A stretch of 64,000 nucleotides of DNA from Pachyseris speciosa (GCA_016490735.1 JAEMWC010000151.1:161001-225000), one strand, 5' to 3'; positions 1 through 11,325 are shown, numbered from the stretch's first letter. The notes: generated by a model not told the origin, from the letters alone. Translations and numbers: made by a program.

Positions 1-220
1 ATTATCATAAATATGTTGTGTACGTGTGTTGCTGAGTCACACATCCGTATCAAATCAACATGCATCCACTTGGACAACTCAAAGGTCGCAAACCACATAA
101 TTAACAGCCACTTTTATTTCTCTAACCTCACCTTGAGTTTCTTGAAATGAAAGAGGGAAATTGTGTTTAAAAAGTCAATAAATTCAATCGGGTAGATTAG
201 TCTTTTTCTTGCCAATGTGT

Positions 221-438
221 AGCGAATCTCTTCAGTTGAACAGCACTTGCCTGAGGAGCCTGAAAACTATAAAAAGAAATGTTCTTCCGGGTTGGTTAGT
301 GATAGATATTTGATCATGTATTCCGTGACTAAACTCTTTGCGATCCTGGTAATCCTTGGTATTGCATCAGCGGTGTTTGTCGTTTTGCGTAGGTACACTG
401 CCTTCGTTGGTATAACGCCGTGCAATATCGCGACATAG
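221..438 (+). CDS. Candidate 3'-terminal exon, single-pass membrane protein
   Basis: An open frame follows a plausible splice acceptor (ctcttcag, ending at 220) and ends at TAG 436-438. A stop lies in frame just upstream of that acceptor, so if real this is a last exon and its earlier exons lie left of the window. It has a hydrophilic lysine-rich start, a hydrophobic segment of about 20 residues (LFAILVILGIASAVFVV) followed by two arginines, and a short tail. That is the pattern of a C-terminal membrane anchor with a small tail. I do not recognise the family. The only support is acceptor, frame and membrane segment, so it could be a chance ORF. Confidence 0.3.
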
Positions 439-534
439 ATCCGTTGATAAGATCAACTAAAATCGCCGCAGGTCAATATGGAAAATAGCATCCAAACAAT
501 TCACGTCATCTCTGCCTAATATAAACTTCGACTT

Positions 535-1568
535 GTAATTCGTTAATTAAATTCTGAAGTGTAAAAATCCAAACGAAAGCTTCTGAGCAGCCCACACAAT
601 CCTCGTACACTTGGTTCTAACTCTTGACTGTTGGATAAGATCCTTAGGCGTGACCATTCAATTAAACCCATTGCAAGTAACAATATTTTGGTTGTTTGGC
701 TAAAACATCTTATTTTTTTTATGTATACAACGTTGTCGTAACTTGTAATTTGGACAATCCTTGGGCGTGGCTATTTTTGAATAAATGGCATTGCAAGTAA
801 CATTTTCTGGTTGTAAGACGAGGATTTCTTTTTAAATCGTTTACACAATGTGTTAACTTTTAATTCTGAAGTGCGAGGATCCAAATGAAAGCTATTTGAA
901 CAGTTGATGTTTCTCGTGTATTTGACTCCATTCAGCCCGGTTCAAGTTATTGTAGGTTAGCATCCATAGAGCGGTTTTCAATTGAGTGTTGTAAGTAATT
1001 CTCGTTTTGCTTTGGTTTTGCATCGCTTCGCTCTATGATTGGCCAGCAAAACTCGCGCCACTTTTTCAACCAATGAGAAGCAAAACCAAAACCAATCATG
1101 ACTTACACGCGCGTATTTTCCCGCCGTTTTCGCCGGCTGCATGTAATTGCTTCGTATTCTGATTGGCTCATTGCACTGCTTACTTCTGTTGTGATTGGTC
1201 AGAGTAATTGCTTTGGTTTTGGTTTTACGACACTCAATTGAAAACTGCTCTATCAGTGACCATTTCAATGAAACCCGCATTGTTAGTAAATATTTCTGGT
1301 TCTTACACCTTAATTTTTTACTTTCATTCCCACAATATTGTTTTAACTTTTAATTCAGTAAATTAGTTTTCAAACAAATGCTATTGAGCAGTTTATGTGT
1401 TCCCCGCGGTACACTTGACTCCTGACCAACTCTTGACTTTTTTTTTGTTATAAAGACCTTATATTAGGTGTGACAGCTACAGTGTATCGCAAGTTATGCT
1501 TTCCCGTTACGATAAGATTTAAACTTGTTTTTCTTGTATAAATCACCGCTACAAATTTAAGTCTGTAA
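535..1568. repeat. Degenerate ~300-bp tandem repeat, about three old copies
   Basis: Phrases recur in the same order near 535-700, 855-1300 and 1340-1500: 'ttctgaagtg..atccaaa.gaaagct', then 'acttg..tctaactcttgac', then 'gtgaccattcaat.aaaccc' and 'attgcaagtaaca'. The copies are strongly diverged. The middle one is split by the MITE at 969-1250. No coding frame is apparent. Confidence 0.5.
969..1250. mobile_element. MITE with ~27-bp TIRs and TA target duplication
   Basis: The left end GAGCGGTTTTCAATTGAGTG and the right end CACTCAATTGAAAACTGCTC are near-perfect inverted repeats flanked by TA (967-968 and 1251-1252), as for Tc1/mariner-type MITEs. The 282-bp interior has no coding capacity; the 100-aa minus ORF across it is an artefact. 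A truncated relative with only the right terminus lies near 17697-17861. Confidence 0.75.
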
Positions 1569-2231
1569 TTGGATTTCGAAAGTGTGACATTGCAATCCAT
1601 TGCCATGAGGAATTACCTGTCTGAAATGCTGTTATTTACGTTGTTCGAGATTGTTGTTGTTGTTGGTGTTGTTTTGTTTGACGACTTTAAGTCAATGAAG
1701 TCCAAAGGTCTGCCTGTTTGAGCAGTGCCGTCGTGACTGTTTATTAAACTGTGCAAGGAGTTTGTAACTTGTGAATCGGTGAATGAAACCCTAAGGTGTT
1801 GCCATTTAAACGAAAGATTTCAAGGAGCTCTTTCATGTGCAACTGTTCTTTTTTCTTTGTCGGTGCACTACGTAATTTTAGCCAAACAGTGACCATTCAA
1901 TTGGATTTCGAAAGTGTGGCATTGCAACCATTGCCATGAAGAATTACCTGTCTGAAATGCTGTTATTTACGTTGTTCGAGATTGTCGTTGTTGTTGGTGT
2001 TGTTTTGTTTGACGACTTTAAGTCAATGAAGTCCAAAGGTCTGCCTGTTTGAGCAGTGCCGTCGTGACTGTTTATTAAACTGTGCAAGGAGTTTGTAACT
2101 TGTGAATCTGTGAATGAAACCCTAAGGTGTTGCCATTTAAACGAAAGATTTCAAGGAGCTCTTTCATGTGCAACTGTTCTTTTTTCTTTGTCGGTGCACT
2201 ACGTAATTTTAGCCAAACAGTGACCATTCAA
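1569..2231. repeat. Recent tandem duplication, 332 bp + 331 bp
   Basis: Copy 1 (1569-1900) and copy 2 (1901-2231) both run from ttggatttcgaaagtgtg to gtgaccattcaa and differ at only a handful of positions (for example gacattgcaatccatt against ggcattgcaaccatt). No coding frame is seen. The closing phrase 'gtgaccattcaa' also occurs in the degenerate array upstream, so this is probably its youngest expansion. Confidence 0.9.
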
Positions 2232-3565
2232 ATAACAGCTACCGAACTTAATATTGGTTCAATTTACGATTGAATTATGTAGGACGTTAAAACTTTCTTC
2301 TTTGACCATCTCCGAAAATTTGCCATGTAGACGGACTTGTGGCTAAAAATCGTTTTGGGCAGAAAGAAATCGTAGCATGAGTACAGACACAAAAAAAGGG
2401 GTCGGGAGTTATCTTTGAAAAATTTTGACCTAACTATTTCCAATGCGTGATCAAGTCCGGATTTTCACACTGCTACGTGTTTCGGTTAACGCTCCACGCC
2501 ACCTGCCCCCGTGTTTTCATAGCGTGCTTTCACCTGTTCCTTGGTAGAAAATTAAACCCCTTTACACTTTCGATGTTTTCATAGCACTTGGATCTGTCTC
2601 GCTTTGTCTGGCAAGCTTAATTTGCCTATTCAGATGTTTGTCATGCTAGTTTGGGTAAAATTTCGCTTCGACAATAACGTTTCTTCAATCATCCATCGTC
2701 TTGCTAAAATGCCATAAGTGATCAGTTAGTAAGTAACGGAGAGCTTGAGCAGGCCATGTACCATCCATTCTCGGGAATTATGAACGTTTAATCTGATTAG
2801 ACATGCAGTCTCGTCTTAAATAAAAGCTTTTAAAAACTTAACGTAGCGCTCATTCCTCTTAGCCACTGTTATTTGTTTGTATCAACTTTGCGTCGATCCT
2901 TTTAATGGATGCTTGAAAAACGTTTAAAACAAAAATAGCATCCACGAATAAGTTTTGTAGTTGGAAACTAAGCCGATTATCAAAGACAAAACACAACAAC
3001 TGAGTCAGTTGGATGTTTTTTAGTTTTCCACTCTCTCTCTTTTCGCTCTCCAAAAATGAGATACTTGTTAATGGTGTATGAGGGAGATTCAGGGCAACAA
3101 ATACTACTTTCAGGGAAACAAACACTGGACGATTTTTATCTCCATTGAAGTTAATGTTGCATGTACATTGGGCGTTTTAAGTGCCAAGGAAAAATAGCGC
3201 AATTTTTTAGTCGGTGGCTTTTCCCAGCTTAATGGCGGGGGAAACGTGAGCTCTCCATCAGAGGATAACTATTTGTGGTGAAATCAATGGAAAGAATTTT
3301 ACCCATTCAGGCCGTGGCCGGGGGAGGGAGGGGTGCTTGACGTAGTATACATGAACTGGAAATTTCCAGAAAGAATTCAAACAGAGAGTTACTCATTCAA
3401 TTATGACAAAAGCTCCTGAAATTTGCACGCAGGACGTGTTCGTTGATGTGACTCGTCATGTTTTCGTCGGAAATTTTTATGAAGCAATTAAAAAGCAATT
3501 AAAAGCATCCATTTGTTTAATTGTCGTGTCAAGCTGCATGCAGTTGCGTATTAACGAGTAAAACA
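2232..3565. other. Non-coding stretch, nothing recognised
   Basis: AT-rich sequence with only short chance ORFs. I found no supported exon, RNA gene or clear inverted repeat. Confidence 0.4.
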
Positions 3566-3852
3566 CAAGGGCACCCAACGACAAGTTTCGGTAGATATCT
3601 GTTCGGTGGAGGGTGATTCGCCTTAGGCTTTCGGCGTCGATTAAAAAGTGCACTCGGATTTTCGTAACTAAAACGTGGCCTAAAAGATTCGCAGGTTGGG
3701 AAATCATAGCACCTGAGGTTTTTGGAAAGGTCGAACAGATGAACTTCTCCTACCTTATGAAAACATCACTTTAAACAGACTTCAAACACCATAAGGTACT
3801 TAAAAATGCCTTTCTACAGCTTTTGCTTGATTTGGCTCGTTGGGTGCCCCTG
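3566..3852. mobile_element. MITE, 6-bp-TSD family, internally deleted copy (copy 1 of 3)
   Basis: Starts CAAGGGCACCCAACGA and ends TCGTTGGGTGCCCCTG. It is flanked by the exact 6-bp direct repeat AAAACA (3560-3565 and 3853-3858). It matches the outer parts of the copies at 9590 and 19383 but lacks about 160 bp of the centre. The minus ORF at 3477-3707 lies across it and is not a gene. Confidence 0.85.
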
Positions 3853-3858
3853 AAAACA

Positions 3859-5080
3859 TAGGAAAGCAAAGCCAGCCAAAAGTGGTAAAATACACATTTG
3901 GCCTTTAAAATACTGGCAAAGGAACAGGAAATTGTTAAACTGTCACAGTTAACAATTTAACGGTCTTGAAAGAAAGAAATTTGGCAAGAATAATAACCTT
4001 TCCGCTTCAAATATCGGATGATAGTCGGTTGTACAGCCAAGTCCGAATTCTTATCAGAACTGGACAAATTTCTGTACGTTTTGGAAACAAAAGGTCTTTT
4101 TAGGTTATAGGTTTTCCTGGCCTTTTCTTGGCTCCTTCAGTCGTTCTTCGTATGTGTGTATGCACACACGTCGGTTAAAGTTTGTGCCAAACATGGCCCC
4201 GCGGCAGGTTTTACAGCGATCTAATTGGCTCTAACTTTAAAGATTGTGCATGGAATCCTACGTTGTGATCTTAACACAGCTCCGTAACATTTCATGCCTG
4301 AAGAAGGCTCTGATTTCCCTACCAGAAATGCAATCTAATAAAAAATGAACGTTATATCAGCTTGCGGTCGGTCGTTCAGACGTCGCCTTTGTCTTTATTC
4401 AAATGAACTGTTCAGAGGTACCGTCACGATGCTTGTAGTTTTGCATTTCATAAAATACAAAAGTTCCTTTTTTCCAGGTTTGAATATTTTGATACTATAT
4501 TCTCCTTCAAGCCAGCTTTCTAGCTCAATTTACACACTATATTTGAAGCAATCGCATTGATGAATTACCATTTACGTCAAATAAATAAATCTGTTTGTTG
4601 ACATTATTGTGGTTAGTGATCAAGGAATCCATTGTTTACTTTGGCTTTACGTCTGACCACCACAGCGGTCTGAAGTCCTTCTAGAAGTCCCAAACACTTG
4701 GCAAAGGACATGCAAATCGAAATAAATCTTCTTGTTATGTCAAGAAGATTGACGGTATCCGGGAATTGTTTAGGGAATTTATCACGTCCGGCAAAACTGA
4801 CTCGAAAACTATTTGAACAGCTTCTAATTCTGTTCTTGCTGAGACCGCAAAACAAGTTTATTCACTTTAAGCCCGTACATTCGCATTCCCAAGAGACAGA
4901 GCCATAATTTTTGTTACGAGCCTCTAACTCTTGCCATTTCTGGTTGCATCCTGGCCAAGTCTGATCTTTTAGGTGACTATTTCTTGTTTTTTCTTCCCTA
5001 TGGCGCAGATTGCCCTCATATCTCATGGGCGTAAAGTTTTACCTGTCTTCTGCTGGAAGCGTTTGAAAGCGTTAATCCCT
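3859..5080. other. Non-coding stretch, nothing recognised
   Basis: Short ORFs on both strands overlap one another and show no conserved motif or splice context. No repeat structure was found. Confidence 0.4.
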
Positions 5081-6076
5081 CTATAGCTTAGGGAAACTTA
5101 TAGTCACTGTTTCGTAATTCGTTGCCTCATTATGTTTGCCTAAACTGTCAACATTGACTTGAGCACCTAATTTGCCCATTTTCAAAGCTCCTGTCCTCTT
5201 CTCTCTGGGTACAACTAAGTGTTTTCTATCAAGTTTGCGTCTCGATTCTTGTCTTGTGACTTCTGCGACGGTGGAAACCCTAATCCTGGGTAGCTTTACA
5301 GGATCTTTACCAGTTTCCTCCTTACTCACTTCCTCTAAATCTATTATATGATCCCTTAAACCTGTTGTAGCGTTTATTTCCGTCCTTATTTCACCGAGAT
5401 TGCTGAACTGAGTTTGCAGTTTTAACCTCTCTTGCTTCCGTTGTCTGTACAAGCCATCGAGTTTGTCCAAGACCTCCACGTGTCCAGCACCCATGAGATC
5501 TTTATACATTTCTCTGCGCGATTTATACCGTTCGATCAACTCTTCGAATGAATCGGGGTTTGTTATCTGCCGTCTCATCTTCTTATCTCGATGATTTCCT
5601 TTCCTGTCAACAAATCTATCCATAGGTGCAGCTTCCTTCTTTGCCCTTTTTGAGCTTGACACTCTAGAGCTGTGTTTATCACAAACGTGTGAATTCTCAC
5701 CTTTGATTAACACCTCTTTGTTATGTTTAGTCGACTCGTTCGCAAAGAACAGCTGATTGCGAAGGCTTTCTGCCGGCTTCAATGCTGTTATGACTTTGTA
5801 ATGCCCAAGCTTGTTGTAGTGGTGTAAAGCTTCTTGGGCGAAGACCACAAGAGGACCGTCGCGACCGTTGTGTTCAAACTTAGACAGATTTTGTCCTTTA
5901 GTATCGCTCGGCAGTAACGTTTGCTTGCCTTTCACAATGGCTGATTTGATTCTGTCCGTGTTTAGTCCCGTATTTATCTTAGCCGGTGGAATGTCCTTAA
6001 GTTGTGTCGTCTCAGTTTGCCTTTTCTCTGAATCTGTCATATTTTCGTGTGCAAAACCCATAGGTTTTCTTTTCAT
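5081..6076 (-). CDS. Orphan charged protein, 331 aa, single exon
   Basis: An uninterrupted ATG-to-stop frame of 331 codons, the longest minus frame in this region, so it is probably real. I do not recognise the family. The product is soluble, with no signal peptide or membrane segment, and rich in Lys, Arg and Glu. The N-terminal half looks disordered with basic patches around residues 140-170. Residues ~175-240 (from SFEELIERYKSRREMYKDL through LYRQRKQERLKLQTQF) look like a long charged helix or coiled coil. Basic KR-rich stretches near residues 100-170 could act as nuclear targeting signals, which is inference only. The start lies about 580 bp from the promoter of the divergent collagen-like gene. 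It could instead be the last exon of a longer gene. Confidence 0.6.
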   Translation of the reverse strand: MKRKPMGFAHENMTDSEKRQTETTQLKDIPPAKINTGLNTDRIKSAIVKGKQTLLPSDTKGQNLSKFEHNGRDGPLVVFAQEALHHYNKLGHYKVITALKPAESLRNQLFFANESTKHNKEVLIKGENSHVCDKHSSRVSSSKRAKKEAAPMDRFVDRKGNHRDKKMRRQITNPDSFEELIERYKSRREMYKDLMGAGHVEVLDKLDGLYRQRKQERLKLQTQFSNLGEIRTEINATTGLRDHIIDLEEVSKEETGKDPVKLPRIRVSTVAEVTRQESRRKLDRKHLVVPREKRTGALKMGKLGAQVNVDSLGKHNEATNYETVTISFPKL

Positions 6077-6615
6077 AATACCCCCGTCTGAGTGATTGGG
6101 ATTTAGTCGTTGCCTTCATACGACGGAATTTGAGCTTAACAAAACGATGTTCAGCGAGACCAGCTATTGTGTTATGATTGGTTCGCAGAGATTACACACA
6201 AAGCTCTCAATTGACGAGATGAAATTTGTAAAGCATGAATGGGCACGAGTGAAACATATTGAAATGGAGCGTCCTTTTAATGTGGCATAAAATAGCACTC
6301 CATGACATAGCAACGCATTTGCTTAAATATTTGCCTGAGGGGATTTGAAGTGAAACACAGAGCTTTACTAGTTTCAGGGGAATCTCATCTCATCGGACAT
6401 GTTCTTTGGCATTCTTATCCTTCCGCTTACGACTATGATGGACTTCGGCTGACCATGGGCACGACATTTTTCTTGGCAAACTTCCAAAGAGATAAGTATA
6501 CCTATAATGAAATGCAAAATGAGACAAAATGGCGGGAAACTAAACAATAGTTACCGGAAGTTCTTAGCTATGTGCGTAAATTTGAAGTCCGTAGCGACCC
6601 AGAGCGTGACTCAAA

Positions 6616-6637
6616 CCAATCATGGTTAATATAAATA
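6616..6637 (+). promoter_or_regulatory. CCAAT + TATA core promoter of collagen-like gene 1
   Basis: CCAAT at 6616-6620 is followed by TATAAATA at 6630-6637, about 245 bp upstream of the ATG at 6882. Transcription would start near 6660-6670. A good donor-like CAG|GTGAGG at 6849-6857 lies in the presumed 5' UTR. Splicing there would remove the ATG, so either it is unused or the gene has an alternative first exon. Confidence 0.5.
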
Positions 6638-6881
6638 TAGCACTCCTGACCGCGTGGCAAGTCGTCTCCATGAAACATTATACCTCACGATTTCGGCGGG
6701 GACGGACAAACTACGTAGCTCCTTAGCTCAAATTACGATAAGCATTTGATGCTGTTCGCAGTGAAGGAACGCAAAATCGCAAACGGCGAGGTCTGCTACG
6801 ACGAATGAAGTTTACAGAACGAATTGCTCAAATTGTGTACATTAATTACAGGTGAGGAGTGTACCGGGGCACGGAGCACCA

Positions 6882-7991
6882 ATGGCTAGCGTAAATTCAC
6901 GTGCAGAACTTTTCCCGAACCGAGCATTTACGCCGACTGGCAGCGACGATATGATGATGGACGATGAAGCAAAGATGCCTTTGAGGCCAAGGCATCACTC
7001 CTCTTACGAGAACATGAACGGCCAGGGTTTTATTGACGACACCCATCAATACGAGGACCCAACCAGGCTTAAAAACGAAGTCTTCCGTAGTCCGAATCGA
7101 GGAAGACCTCTGCCAGAACCGACGAAATCTGGCAACAAGAGACCAAGAAAGAAAATGAACGAAACGTACGAACCAGTCCTCACCAATCAGCGCAAAAGGA
7201 CTTTTACTGACGAGTCTGAGTCCCTTGACGGTTACCACAGGGATCGGTGTTCTGCGCTCTTCAAGCTTCTCGCATTTGCGGGATTTTTTTTCTCATTGGC
7301 CGCTGCAGCTGTGATCGTTATGCTTATGCTGGGAATACTGTCCATGCCGGCCTGCCAAGACTGCAAGAAAGAGGTGATTGTAGCACATGCCGCTACTCAA
7401 GCCTCTGGGTCGACTCAAGAATTGTGGCAAATGGTCAAGGAGCTGAAGGCTAACATGACCGAAATGAGCCTGGCGGTGAGGAGAAAGGACGAATTGATCT
7501 CGCAACTCCAGAAGCGCGACTTGGAACACGCTGGAAAGATCGAAGAGTTGGAGAAGAAAGCTAACTATCGGGTTATCGTCAATAACAACACGAAATTAAA
7601 CATCAGCAGGGTCGTTGGACCGCGAGGTCCACAGGGTATTCCTGGGCCCACAGGTCCCAAGGGAAAGGATGGTCTAGATGGAAAACCAGGAAAGGCAGGC
7701 GTCGGGAACATGTCACTGTGCCGCTACAGGTGGTCGGAGAGTACCCCTTTTACAGCCGAGTCTTCGGGATATGGAAACAACGTGATCGTAGCGGAACCGA
7801 AAGGATACAGAATTGTTAGCGTCACTTGCTCAACACGTGGAACGTCGGAATATAATTTAAAAAGTCAGACGAACTCCCAAAATGTGAGGCAGTATGAATG
7901 CGAATGCCGAGGACAATCGAGTGTTTTTTCAGCCGGTCGAGGGGCAGCTTTGTGTATCATTCATTACTGGTTGTGTCCGTTTTATTCATAG
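6882..7991 (+). CDS. Type II transmembrane collagen-like protein, paralogue 1 (369 aa)
   Basis: I start at ATG 6882 because the frame upstream opens only with GTG and the paralogue at 21.0-22.1 kb begins with the same MAS.NS motif. Domain order: cytoplasmic residues 1-125 with tyrosine motifs YENM and QYEDP and basic RPRKK; one membrane segment ~126-154; juxtamembrane Cys pair (CQDC); coiled coil ~180-228; nine uninterrupted Gly-X-Y triplets ~246-273; and a C-terminal domain ~280-369 with six cysteines, including a CEC pair and CIIHYWLC. There is no signal peptide, so type II topology is expected, as in membrane-associated collagens (types XIII, XXIII, XXV) and gliomedin. The coiled coil would trimerise and the triple helix would display the C-terminal domain outside the cell. 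I do not recognise that domain. A matrix-binding or recognition role is inference. Intronless coding region; AATAAA at 8404-8409. Confidence 0.85.
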   Translation: MASVNSRAELFPNRAFTPTGSDDMMMDDEAKMPLRPRHHSSYENMNGQGFIDDTHQYEDPTRLKNEVFRSPNRGRPLPEPTKSGNKRPRKKMNETYEPVLTNQRKRTFTDESESLDGYHRDRCSALFKLLAFAGFFFSLAAAAVIVMLMLGILSMPACQDCKKEVIVAHAATQASGSTQELWQMVKELKANMTEMSLAVRRKDELISQLQKRDLEHAGKIEELEKKANYRVIVNNNTKLNISRVVGPRGPQGIPGPTGPKGKDGLDGKPGKAGVGNMSLCRYRWSESTPFTAESSGYGNNVIVAEPKGYRIVSVTCSTRGTSEYNLKSQTNSQNVRQYECECRGQSSVFSAGRGAALCIIHYWLCPFYS

Positions 7992-8837
7992 ACAGCAGAA
8001 AACTGCTATAATTTTAATATTCCCTAAGGACGCACCCCAAATATATCGCGCTTCACTTCACGTGAAGTTTTCGAATTTTCATAAATATTTTTCCTGGTGC
8101 ATAAGTTGCAGCACGTAACTCAGTGCATGCTGCTGTTATCAATGTTGAAATTCTGCCAGCGAATGCAGTTTATTTTGTTGCCTTTGTTTCGGTATTGAAT
8201 TTCTTGTTGTCAGTATTTCGCTGAGTATGTTTCGAAGCCATTGTACATAAAGTTGACGTTACACATCAGGAATGTATATGTTTATTTCTAGGTCGTTTGT
8301 TAATATCAAATGGTGCGAGGGTTGAAGGCATCCAAAAATTGCAAATGATATTTGTCAATTGTTTTTCACATAAGTTTTCCACTGATCTACTTATTGATTA
8401 TGCAATAAATTAGTGAAGATGATTTCGTTTTCAGTTGAAAAAATCAAAAGTACGTAACAACCATTGCTTTCGCAATGACTTGATTGTGTAAATGCATTTA
8501 GCATGATCATTACATACAGTCAATCTCAATGTAGTCTGAAATTTTTGGCGTTGCATTATTGTTGTGCAGACAAGTATTAATTAGGTCGCGTGATGTAATC
8601 TGTATTGGGTATTAATCAACTCGGGATAAAATGTTTTATCACGCTGTTAAATTTTCATTTGGTAAAATTGTAAATTAACTGTATGAGCTCAAACTTATAA
8701 ACAGTGGCATTAAAAGAAAAAAAGAAAATGACAACGTCATTACTTTTCTCGGTATTTTAACAAAGCAAAGGAATGCAAAGATTATACGTGGGACGTATAC
8801 ACAGCTGTATCCATCCAGTGCAGTGTCTTTCAACTAA
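7992..8837. other. 3' UTR and intergenic DNA of collagen-like gene 1
   Basis: AT-rich sequence. AATAAA at 8404-8409, about 410 nt after the stop, is the best polyadenylation signal. Nothing else is seen. Confidence 0.45.
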
Positions 8838-9240
8838 TCACTTAATTACAACAGTGGCGATGTCTCTGCCCATGTGATGTCTGCCTTCTGAAATGAAGAC
8901 GGTCAAAGTCCAAGTCTTATGAAATAAATTTTCTAGACTAATGCTCCGTGGCTTCCACAACTGAGAATCATAGTTAAATATCTCATCAACAGATTTGAAG
9001 GTTGAAACCTCGTTCAGTATCGTAACCACTACAGTTAAACTCTGGTCAGTATCGGCACACTTCAGGATCTCGTCCAAAGACTCGAAAACCTGGAATCACC
9101 TTGAACAGCATGAAAAAATCGCCACCCCACTGAAAATAATTGCTCCGTAACATCAATCGTTATAGTTAAGTCGTTCTAGTTGCTGCCGGCTTTGTCGAGG
9201 GAACTGACAGTTTCAAATCCACATTTATTCTCAAATTCTT
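8838..9240 (-). pseudogene. Possible decayed exon with internal repeats
   Basis: The minus frame ending at 8838 gives a protein-like stretch (FESLDEILKCADTDQSLTV, then FKSVDEIFNYDSQLWKPRS), preceded by an acceptor-like ttccag. Further upstream another minus frame gives FETVSSLDKAGSN, a TAG stop, then LTITIDVTEQLF. The phrases 'F.S(L/V)DE' followed by 'LT(V/I)..' recur about three times, suggesting a short repeated protein unit broken by a stop and a frame change. The family is not recognised. No ATG begins the frame. A chance ORF is a real alternative. Confidence 0.25.
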
Positions 9241-9589
9241 CAGTCAGTATAATCGAAACCAAAATTAAATGAGCGAGGTATTTTGGCATCCATTCCAAAT
9301 TGACTCTCTTGTCTTTTCTTTTTCCTCTAAATACCTTGGGAATATCTTTGTTGTTTTCAAACCATGTGGTTCTTAACCAATTCTTTCTATGAGATAATTT
9401 CAATTTATTGGTATCATTGCAACAAAACCTATTAAAAAGTGCCTTAAATACGATTTGGTGCTTTTTTTTTTTTTTTTTTTTGCATTTTTGAAACTGGCAC
9501 TTGCGATCTCCTCTACACCTCAAGCCTCGGCTTTAATTCGATATTGATATCCCATCATATGAGGAGTAGAACAGACCGTTTCAACCCAA

Positions 9590-10036
9590 CAGGGGCACCC
9601 AACGAGCCAAATCAGCCAAAAGTTGGAGAAAGGCATTTTGAAGTACCTTATGGTTTTTGAAGTTTGTTTAAAGTGATCTTTTCATAAGCTAGAAGAAGAA
9701 AATCTGTTCGGATTCCCTAGCTGAAATTTTAATTGCCCGAAAATGTTAGGGAACAAAATCTTCCTTTGAGAAAATGCAAGGTGAAATGAACTTTCCACGA
9801 ACTTTCTAGGGAACTATTTCCTTTCCGAAAGTGCTAGGTGACGTTTTTGGCTGCCAAAAACAGCAGTTACGACCTTTTCGAAACCCTCAGGGGCTATGAT
9901 TTCCCAATTGCGAACGTTTTAGGCCACGTTTCAGTTACGAAAATCCGAGTGCACTCTTTAATCGACGCCGAAAGCACAAGGCGAATTACCCTCCACCGAA
10001 CAAATATCTACCGAAACTTGTCGTTTGGTGCCCCTG
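9590..10036. mobile_element. MITE, 6-bp-TSD family (copy 2 of 3)
   Basis: A 447-bp element with TIR CAGGGGCACCCAACGA at the left and ..TCGTTTGGTGCCCCTG at the right. It is flanked by exact ACCCAA direct repeats (9584-9589 and 10037-10042). The interior repeats short 'gggaac..tttcc' phrases and has no transposase. The plus ORF at 9838-10143 crosses its right border and is not a gene. Confidence 0.88.
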
Positions 10037-10042
10037 ACCCAA

Positions 10043-11325
10043 ATCCAAATATTTTCGCAGGGAGTGAAACACCTTATCTTCATACAGATTCTATTAAAAG
10101 ACCTTTTCCTGTTTATACAACTTCCCTTGTGTGGGAAGAATAACAGGAAGAAATCTGAAATAGAACGAAGGACGGTCTTTAGTTGGTTACACCGGGTCAA
10201 ATAAGTCACTTGTGAGGCACCATTTGATAGAAAGAAACATCAGATATATATTTTGTCATAACTACAGTATTCATTGTTGGAACCGAAGATTAGTATTTAA
10301 AGTTGCATCTCTTCACAGAAATTCTATCCTTTATTTTCCATGAGACTTTGGTGTGTAAAATTCATTTTAAGTTTTCCTTTTTCTCACTTAAATTTCGGCA
10401 AACGTTATTACATGTAACTGATAAATGCCTCCCTCAGTGGGCTGATGTTTTACAACCTGAATTTCATTGCTATGTTAGTGAATGTCGTAGACACATACGG
10501 CGTGTTCCTTTCGGTCCTATCCTTATGTATATTTTATGTGCTACATAATATTCCTTCCCAAGAATTAAAGGAAAATATCTACATCTACGTATATTCTTAC
10601 TGAATGAATAAATGAATAACTTTATTTACCGAGGGTGACACATTACAGTTAAGAACTGGTAAACTTACTGCCTAATTGAGGCGTACGCTCGCTTTTTATC
10701 AACTGACAGAACTGAGAAAGCAATCACGAAAATTCTGTTGAGATCTATAAGCTTCATTAGTCCGAGAAGAATGGTCTTTTGATGTCTCACACAGTGTCTA
10801 TATTCCCAAGAATTGATGTGGTAAAACGACATATGAACAAAAAAAAAAACATAACAAAAATTCTGTTGACAGCTCCAAGCACCTAAGCGCCAGTAACCTG
10901 AGAAAAAAAGCGGTTTTTTCATGTTTTTAGCCGTCTCAGTACAAGTTTTCCTTTCCAAGAATTAGGGGAACACTGAGGGTTGAAATGCTTCACTGAGGGC
11001 TGTACCTTACCAACTGAACTGAAAAAATAACACAACAACAACAACAAAACCAAAACAGAAAATTGTTTTGATATCCCCCCTAAGTCGAAGTGAATGGTTT
11101 CTTTGATATCAAACAGATATTGCGAAACCAAAACACAGTTTATCTGTCTCGTGTAACAAACACTCGTACTATGATCTGGCAGGTACTTTATGAAGAGTGA
11201 GAAAAAAAATTATGTTGATGCGTTAAGAAGACAATCAATGTATTAGCTTCCTTTCTAAGTGATATCTGCATAGGCATACCCTGGCTGCCAGATTTTTTTT
11301 TTCTCTTTGGGGGCGACGGAGTAGA
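10043..11325. other. Non-coding stretch, nothing recognised
   Basis: AT-rich sequence with scattered short ORFs. No supported exon, RNA gene or bounded repeat. Confidence 0.4.

Noticed and set aside
978..1280. 100-codon minus ORF
   Set aside because: It lies across the MITE at 969-1250 and its TIRs; no motif.
6852..6881. Ten extra N-terminal codons on collagen-like gene 1
   Set aside because: They start with GTG; the paralogue supports the ATG at 6882.
6897..7238. 113-codon minus ORF
   Set aside because: Antisense shadow of the collagen-like gene, whose domains are recognisable on the plus strand.
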